From: Bacteroidales bacterium
Lineage (GTDB): Bacteria; Bacteroidota; Bacteroidia; Bacteroidales; P3
NCBI GenBank assembly: GCA_016281475.1
Contig: JAEEIS010000213.1
Coordinates: 1 to 11,371 of the forward strand
Reading direction: 5' to 3'
Length of the DNA stretch: 11,371 nt
Of this stretch, positions 8,701 through 11,371 are shown one piece after another. The translations under genes were made by a program, and so were the position numbers. Numbering within the stretch: the stretch's first letter is position 1; every line of letters starts with the position of its first letter. Below the pieces are notes generated by a model. That model saw only the letters and a program-made list of their open reading frames with translations. It was not told where the DNA came from and searched no databases.

Positions 8701-8948
8701 TCGCCTGCAGCATCTATCCTAACCCCACCACCGATGCCACCACCATCAGCGTGGCAGGGGTGCGTGGTCGACTGCTCATCACCGTTGTGGATATGGCTGG
8801 CCGCATTGTGGCCTCCGACGAGCTCTGGTGCAATGGCAATGCCGACTGTGTCAAGCAGATGTCGGTCAGCGGCCTTGCGCAGGGAACCTACTATGTCCAC
8901 ATCGTCGCTGGCGATGTCAACATGGTGCAGAAACTCGTTGTGAATTGA
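2778..8948 (+). CDS. Giant secreted mosaic of jelly-roll, Fn3 and CUB-like domains with T9SS sorting domain (2056 aa)
   Basis: I take the ATG at 2778 because it starts a clear signal peptide (MKNNISKI, hydrophobic core, cut near GA|QS). The TTG at 2748 would only add ten unhelpful residues. Domains in order: jelly-roll 1 (26-190), Fn3-1 (193-274), jelly-roll 2 (276-428), Fn3-2 (431-517), CUB-like (about 530-642), Fn3-3 (648-737), a separate beta domain opening with IGEGT (745-919), Fn3-4 (925-1010), jelly-roll 3 (1016-1172), Fn3-5 (1176-1262), MAM-like jelly-roll 4 (1266-1444), Fn3-6 (1446-1530), jelly-roll 5 (1534-1697), Fn3-7, -8 and -9 (1698-1782, 1786-1872, 1875-1962), and a T9SS sorting domain (1976-2056) with IYPNP and terminal KLVVN. 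Jelly-rolls end in LDD/IDN/LDS motifs as in cleaved-adhesin/MAM families. No protease or glycosidase site is seen. I infer a surface adhesin or glycan/host-binding protein, second gene of an operon with the shorter relative upstream. Confidence 0.93.
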   Translation: MKNNISKILMLLGLVLPLAVGAQSYQSVPYFTGFEGLSTGQQPTGWVAVESTTTSLATFPCAYNWSGNARNGNVYYEFEFQSGSSVRTLTAATCEFADPSSLMVDFYASTVSSYAPTLFEVGVMEDDTTFVPVDTVALTNAGSFSSSSYYHYRVYLVDYTGNGHRIAFRAYKSGTGQMTLFLDDMTISTAPTCSYMPGTPSATVDSNSATLTWASATVSAGYMIYMNNDSSWHYSYTNSYTFTGLNANTQYSGYLYNNCTGSDTSEAVPFSFRTDCGTTVLPLVENFDTYGGSFPSCWRITEQSGSYPYLSTSAGHSGYGVYMYSYSDNLSFASPRIVQPINTIETKFWARGSSTYYTFNLAVGYVTNLDSVSNGAVWVDTITLNTNWVEYTVSFAGLTATDMGYVVYRKLAGGYGTMYVDDITIREVSSCAVPQVIHTTGTASGQMSLAWTDTLGYSWEVVYGPTGMDPDTVTANTLIVNTDTVTVTGLDNSTTYDFYVRSLCGSENSYWQGPVTARPNLYVMNANQTDTVYMCGGSISDDGGLDGNYSYSQTSYLVVYPSDNTQTVVISGSYHTYSSSSSTYGELTIYEGVGTSGRVLGSFYGNDTLRVASSEGAVTIKFYSAGYSDYYTASGYLLNVSCEPLASCNAPYNVEVSDVAGASAMVSWEYGTSSTPRSFTVTVTDTAANTSTSYTVADTVRTYQIGGLTQTTTYYVTVEANCSTTDISNPVGAYFTTNCYVGGELQIGEGTVGLTSHPLNSYYNYTVCQVLYNSSEVAPLTDTIFGIKLYQMSGPNATRNVTIYLDTTSVSALNGGSDFVVMDTSKIVYTGTPTFHDGWNTFTFATPYVRPNTTTNLVLTFDDNTGSWSSSTNWQGTGGQSGNTLYAYGDGTNYDPTSSSVTSQVNTTSNRPNVVFVSPCGDASCVSPGVVLGTVTANSVTLNWVPGLTESAWIVEYKLASDTTWTVAVANTTAQTYTVTGLYANTPYNFRVGSICGGSDIPYSYVSARTACSVMSRSSLPLTEDFETYTTGAVPNCWGAPMTGTSYSGTFPSAYNSSYNAHSGNIYFEMESSSGQTEIFTLPAIDTIDGLEVSFYASSYSYYAPTAFEIGVWEGDTAFYVLDTIDLDFSGYYDYHPYHVRIHYTGTGNQIAFRSTGSSDYTIFLDDFSVYVPNPCDSVTNIVFDSVGMSRIAFHWTDTAARGSYTVKIGTSSNPAAALYTVTTTNTHYTFTGLSGLTTYYVWVYANCASGMSDPTSASTTTLGADPHYLPYFNDFEDSTNIFSVYQRSGSNTWYTGTAVNHGGTHAMYVTNDGGVTNAYTNSNQSISFAMTYLQIPYDSSYAISYDWRCQGEGSYDLMRLALVPEDYDFANSFTSINRYSNILPTGWIALDGGKRNLRNTWQNDQNSVRLTAGNYYLTIVWINDGAMGSNPPAAIDNIHFALLTCPAPENLVATATSSHSIDAHWDAGAASSWIVEYGVSGFAPGLGTFAGTSTNSITLTGLAPVTSYDVYVRPVCSSNDTGFVTHTTCVTGCDSVINDFPWVEDFENGIVCWQQYHSRGTVDWTTGRGGNAYGGLSGAATGEYNARFTCNSYDGYTTYLITPILNIPTEDEVMMTFYHAQPAWGSDQDTLAVLYRTHPDSAWHYVASWNHSIPTWQVDTVMLPNASASYQVAFMAHSGFGQGVLLDSIVVYGTESCTRPAFAHVAVGATSIAATWVGPASNYEVAIKPASTNVWPAPTLVNAHSYTFVGLEPNTTYNYRVRSLCNDTAISFWTTSNCVTDTLTCYVPQQVVVDEAGFQSVTLSWQTDATAHAVAYVVNVYNTSFSGHDTVYSNRVTILGLNPGVSYNVRVQAMCSATTYSDWSEPTTFTTPVCLPISDVRVSDVTSTTAVVSWTPTGEETVWVVSYGYRGFDQGWGTNATVSTPTYTITGLMPDMEYDVYVRAACTDEVSSDWTGSTFTTLSHTGIVPVDGSFACSIYPNPTTDATTISVAGVRGRLLITVVDMAGRIVASDELWCNGNADCVKQMSVSGLAQGTYYVHIVAGDVNMVQKLVVN

Positions 8949-8973
8949 AAAGTGAGATGAGAATTAAAAATTT

Positions 8974-9006
8974 GGGGGGCGACCGTGTAGCGGCCGCCCC
9001 CCTTTT
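8974..9006. terminator. Strong bidirectional rho-independent terminator
   Basis: GGGGGGCG (8974-8981) pairs with CGCCCCCC (8995-9002). After an A/C mismatch an inner CCG/CGG stem closes the loop TGTAG. TTTT follows on the plus strand, 25 bp after the stop of the 2056-residue gene. On the minus strand the hairpin is followed by AAATTTTT, so the same structure can end the convergent ribonucleotide reductase transcript. Confidence 0.85.
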
Positions 9007-9044
9007 GATATTCAGATGTTCGGATTTACAGATGTCCTATTCAA

Positions 9045-11371
9045 TCAAGAGCACTTCGACCATCCGCAGTTGGGGCAGCTCTTGCAGCCGCCAGTGTAGA
9101 TAATCTTGCCGCCGCAGTCAGGGCAGGTCTCGCCGGTCTCGGTGCCGTCCTTGATGTAGCGTTTCAAGGCACGTGCCACACCGTTTGACCACGTGGTGAT
9201 GCTGTCCACGTCGAAATTCAGCTTCCCAATCAGATCCACCACGTTGGGTATCGGCATACCGTGGCGCAGGATGCCGCTGATGAGCTTGGCATAGTTCCAA
9301 TACTCCTTCTTAAACATGCGGCTCAGTCCCTCCATGGTCACGTGGTAGCCGTCCTGGTCCAAGAATTGGAAGTCGTAGCGGGCGTGCTCGTCGCCCTTCT
9401 CCTTCACGCGTATCACCCAGCCTTTCTCGACCCATTTGGGCAGCACGAAGCTCTCCGCCCGTCCGGTGAAAATCTCGTAGGGGCGGTTGTTATACATGCC
9501 CACCACTGCTATCCAGTCCTCCTTGTCGTTCTTGAAGCGCACCACCTCGGCCTCCAGTTTCTTGGGGCGTTTGGGAGCCTTGTTCTCGCCAAAGTCATTG
9601 CACTTGTCGCCCGTCGATTTCGACACCAGCACTCCGTGCCGCGAGCCGTCGCGATAGATGGTGCAGCCCTTGCAGCCACTCTCCCATGCCGTCTGGTAGA
9701 TGGTGCTCACCACCTCCTCGGTGGTCTCTTTCGGTATGTTCACGGTGACGCTGATGGAGTGGTCCACCCATTTCTGTATGGCACCCTGCATCTTCACCTT
9801 GCTCACCCAGTCGATGTCGGCCGAGGTAGCCTTGTAGTAGGGCGACTGTGCAATCAGGCTGTCCAGCTCCTTGTCGTCCAGGTTGTCAATCTGCTCTTGG
9901 CTGTATCCGCGCAGTTTCAGCCAATCCACAAACTTGGGGTGCAGCACGTTGTATTCCTCAAAAAAGTCGCCGTTCTCGTCCTTCACAATCTTGTGTTTCG
10001 AGCTGTCCTTGTCGTTGGGGTTAATCTTCTTGCGGCGTTTGTAACTCACCAGAAATACCGGCTCGATGCCCGAGGTGGTCTGGGTGCAGATGCTCACCGT
10101 GCCCGTGGGGGCGATGGTCAGTAGGGCAATGTTGCGACGGCCGTTTTGCACCATGTCGGCATACAACTGCGGGTCGGCCTCTGCCAGCCGTTGGATGAAG
10201 GGGTTCAGCTTTTCGCGGTTGGCGTCGTAGAGGGGGAATCCGCCGCGCTCTTTGGCCATGAGGACGCTCGAGCGGTAGGCCGAGCAGGCCAGCGTGCGGT
10301 GCACGCCCACCGAGAACTCCGTCGCCTCGTCGCTGCCGTAGCGCAGCCCCATGGCGGCCAGCATGTCGCCCTCGGCGGTGATGCCCAGTCCGGTGCGCCG
10401 TCCCTCGAGGCACTTCATCTTGATGTTCAGCCACAGGTTGCGCTCCACGCTCTTGATGTCGTCGCCCTCGGGGTCGATCTCAATCTTAGCCAGTATCTTG
10501 TTCACCTTCTCCAGCTCCAGGTCAATCAGGTCGTCCATCAGTCGCTGCGCCTTGATGATATGGTCGCGAAACAGGTCGTAGTCAAACTCCGCCTCCTTGG
10601 TGAAGGGGTTCTTCACATAGCTGTAGAGGTTCACCGCTATCAGTCGGCAGCTGTCGTAGGGGCACAGCGGAATCTCGCCGCAGGGGTTGGTGCTCACCGT
10701 GCGGTAGCCGAAGTCGGCATAGCAGTCCGGCACGCTCTCGCGCAATATCGTGTCCCAAAACAGCACCCCTGGCTCCGCCGAAGCCCATGCGTTGTGGATA
10801 ATCTTGTTCCACAGGGCGCGGGCGTCAATCTCCTTCTTCACTATCGGGTTTACCGAGTCCACCGGATACTGCTGCACGAAAGGCTTGCCGCTGCGTACGC
10901 ACTCCATAAACTCGTCCGTCACCTTCACGCTCACGTTGGCCCCCGTAATCTTTCCCTGTTCCAGCTTGGCATCGATAAACTGCTCCGCGTTGGGGTGCTT
11001 GATGCTGATGCTCAGCATCAATGCGCCGCGTCGGCCACCCTGTGCCACCTCGCGGGTGGTGTTGCTGTAGCGTTCCATGAAGGGGACGATGCCCGTCGAG
11101 GTCAGCGCGCTGTTCTTCACCGGGCTGCCCGAGGGGCGGATGTGCGTCAGGTCGTGGCCCACGCCGCCGCGCCGCTTCATCAGCTGCACCTGCTCCTGGT
11201 CAATCTTCATGATGCCGCCATACGAGTCGCTTGCCCCGCTGTTGCCTATCACAAAGCAGTTCGACAGCGACACCACTTGGAAGTCGTTGCCGATACCCGA
11301 CATGGGGCTGCCCTGCGGGATGACATACTTAAAGTCCTTCAGCAGTCCGTATATCGTCTCCTCCGACATCG
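9045..11371 (-). CDS. nrdJ: Adenosylcobalamin-dependent (class II) ribonucleoside-diphosphate reductase, 5' end outside the window
   Basis: The visible 774 residues are the larger C-terminal part. The frame is open to the right edge, so the first Met shown (ATG at 11369-11367) is probably internal and the true N-terminus lies beyond. The enzyme reduces ribonucleotides to deoxyribonucleotides in the cytoplasm using a B12-generated radical. Counting from that Met: SLSNCFV holds the first redox cysteine (C38); NPCGEIPL (228-235) holds the Asn, thiyl-radical Cys230 and Glu232; C241 in CRLIAVNL matches the second redox cysteine of class I enzymes. APTGTVSICTQTTSGIEP (420-437) is the phosphate-binding loop region typical of NrdJ. 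GCKGCTIYRDGSR (565-577) is also typical. Residues about 605-740 match the TSCPD-type region. The tail CPDCG...CPNCG (749-769) is a zinc-ribbon-like motif, plus C762 and C773, likely involved in re-reduction. It is convergent with the secreted-protein operon and shares its terminator. Its promoter is outside the window. Confidence 0.96.
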   Translation of the reverse strand, partial: MSEETIYGLLKDFKYVIPQGSPMSGIGNDFQVVSLSNCFVIGNSGASDSYGGIMKIDQEQVQLMKRRGGVGHDLTHIRPSGSPVKNSALTSTGIVPFMERYSNTTREVAQGGRRGALMLSISIKHPNAEQFIDAKLEQGKITGANVSVKVTDEFMECVRSGKPFVQQYPVDSVNPIVKKEIDARALWNKIIHNAWASAEPGVLFWDTILRESVPDCYADFGYRTVSTNPCGEIPLCPYDSCRLIAVNLYSYVKNPFTKEAEFDYDLFRDHIIKAQRLMDDLIDLELEKVNKILAKIEIDPEGDDIKSVERNLWLNIKMKCLEGRRTGLGITAEGDMLAAMGLRYGSDEATEFSVGVHRTLACSAYRSSVLMAKERGGFPLYDANREKLNPFIQRLAEADPQLYADMVQNGRRNIALLTIAPTGTVSICTQTTSGIEPVFLVSYKRRKKINPNDKDSSKHKIVKDENGDFFEEYNVLHPKFVDWLKLRGYSQEQIDNLDDKELDSLIAQSPYYKATSADIDWVSKVKMQGAIQKWVDHSISVTVNIPKETTEEVVSTIYQTAWESGCKGCTIYRDGSRHGVLVSKSTGDKCNDFGENKAPKRPKKLEAEVVRFKNDKEDWIAVVGMYNNRPYEIFTGRAESFVLPKWVEKGWVIRVKEKGDEHARYDFQFLDQDGYHVTMEGLSRMFKKEYWNYAKLISGILRHGMPIPNVVDLIGKLNFDVDSITTWSNGVARALKRYIKDGTETGETCPDCGGKIIYTGGCKSCPNCGWSKCS

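Noticed and set aside
1..11371. CRISPR array, rRNA, tRNA or intact transposase
   Set aside because: I looked for regularly spaced direct repeats, cloverleaf ends and transposase motifs on both strands and found none. The repetitive feel of 2778-8948 comes from protein-domain repeats.

Overview
The window looks like a chromosomal segment of a Bacteroidales bacterium (phylum Bacteroidota). The evidence is two secreted multidomain proteins that end in type IX secretion (T9SS) sorting domains, promoter boxes of the Bacteroidota TAnnTTTG type, and A-rich, Shine-Dalgarno-free starts. A glycosidase fragment at the left edge suits a glycan-rich habitat such as a gut, but the sequence does not prove this.

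Left edge (1-371): a minus-strand open frame reads as the tail of an alpha-L-rhamnosidase-like enzyme. It stops being recognisable near 172. Past that point a plus-strand ORF ending in a helix-turn-helix takes over. This looks like a rearrangement scar. Region 372-1012 has no convincing protein gene. It holds a promoter-like box (408-415), a structured stretch, and a terminator-like hairpin (540-581), which together could be a small RNA unit or an attenuator. About 300 bp that I cannot explain follow, then a second, almost identical promoter box (899-906) upstream of the first large gene.

Centre (1013-8948): two same-strand genes 70 bp apart, probably one operon. The first encodes a 564-residue protein: signal peptide, jelly-roll-like domain, three fibronectin III (Fn3) modules, T9SS sorting domain. 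The second encodes a 2056-residue protein: signal peptide, five jelly-roll/MAM-like domains, nine Fn3 modules, a CUB-like domain, a further beta-rich domain, T9SS sorting domain. Neither has a visible catalytic domain, so both are best read as surface or secreted adhesive or binding proteins. All 12 Fn3 modules in the pair carry the same two cysteines 66-74 residues apart, and synonymous codon choice shifts strongly along the larger gene.

Right side (8949-11371): a strong GC-rich hairpin usable in both directions separates the operon from a convergent gene. That gene is a coenzyme-B12-dependent (class II) ribonucleotide reductase, whose 5' end lies beyond the right edge.

Most interesting: the uniform cysteine pair, the mosaic architecture and codon drift of the 2056-residue protein, and the noncoding unit at 408-581 with mutually exclusive pairings. 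I saw no rRNA, tRNA, CRISPR array or intact insertion sequence.
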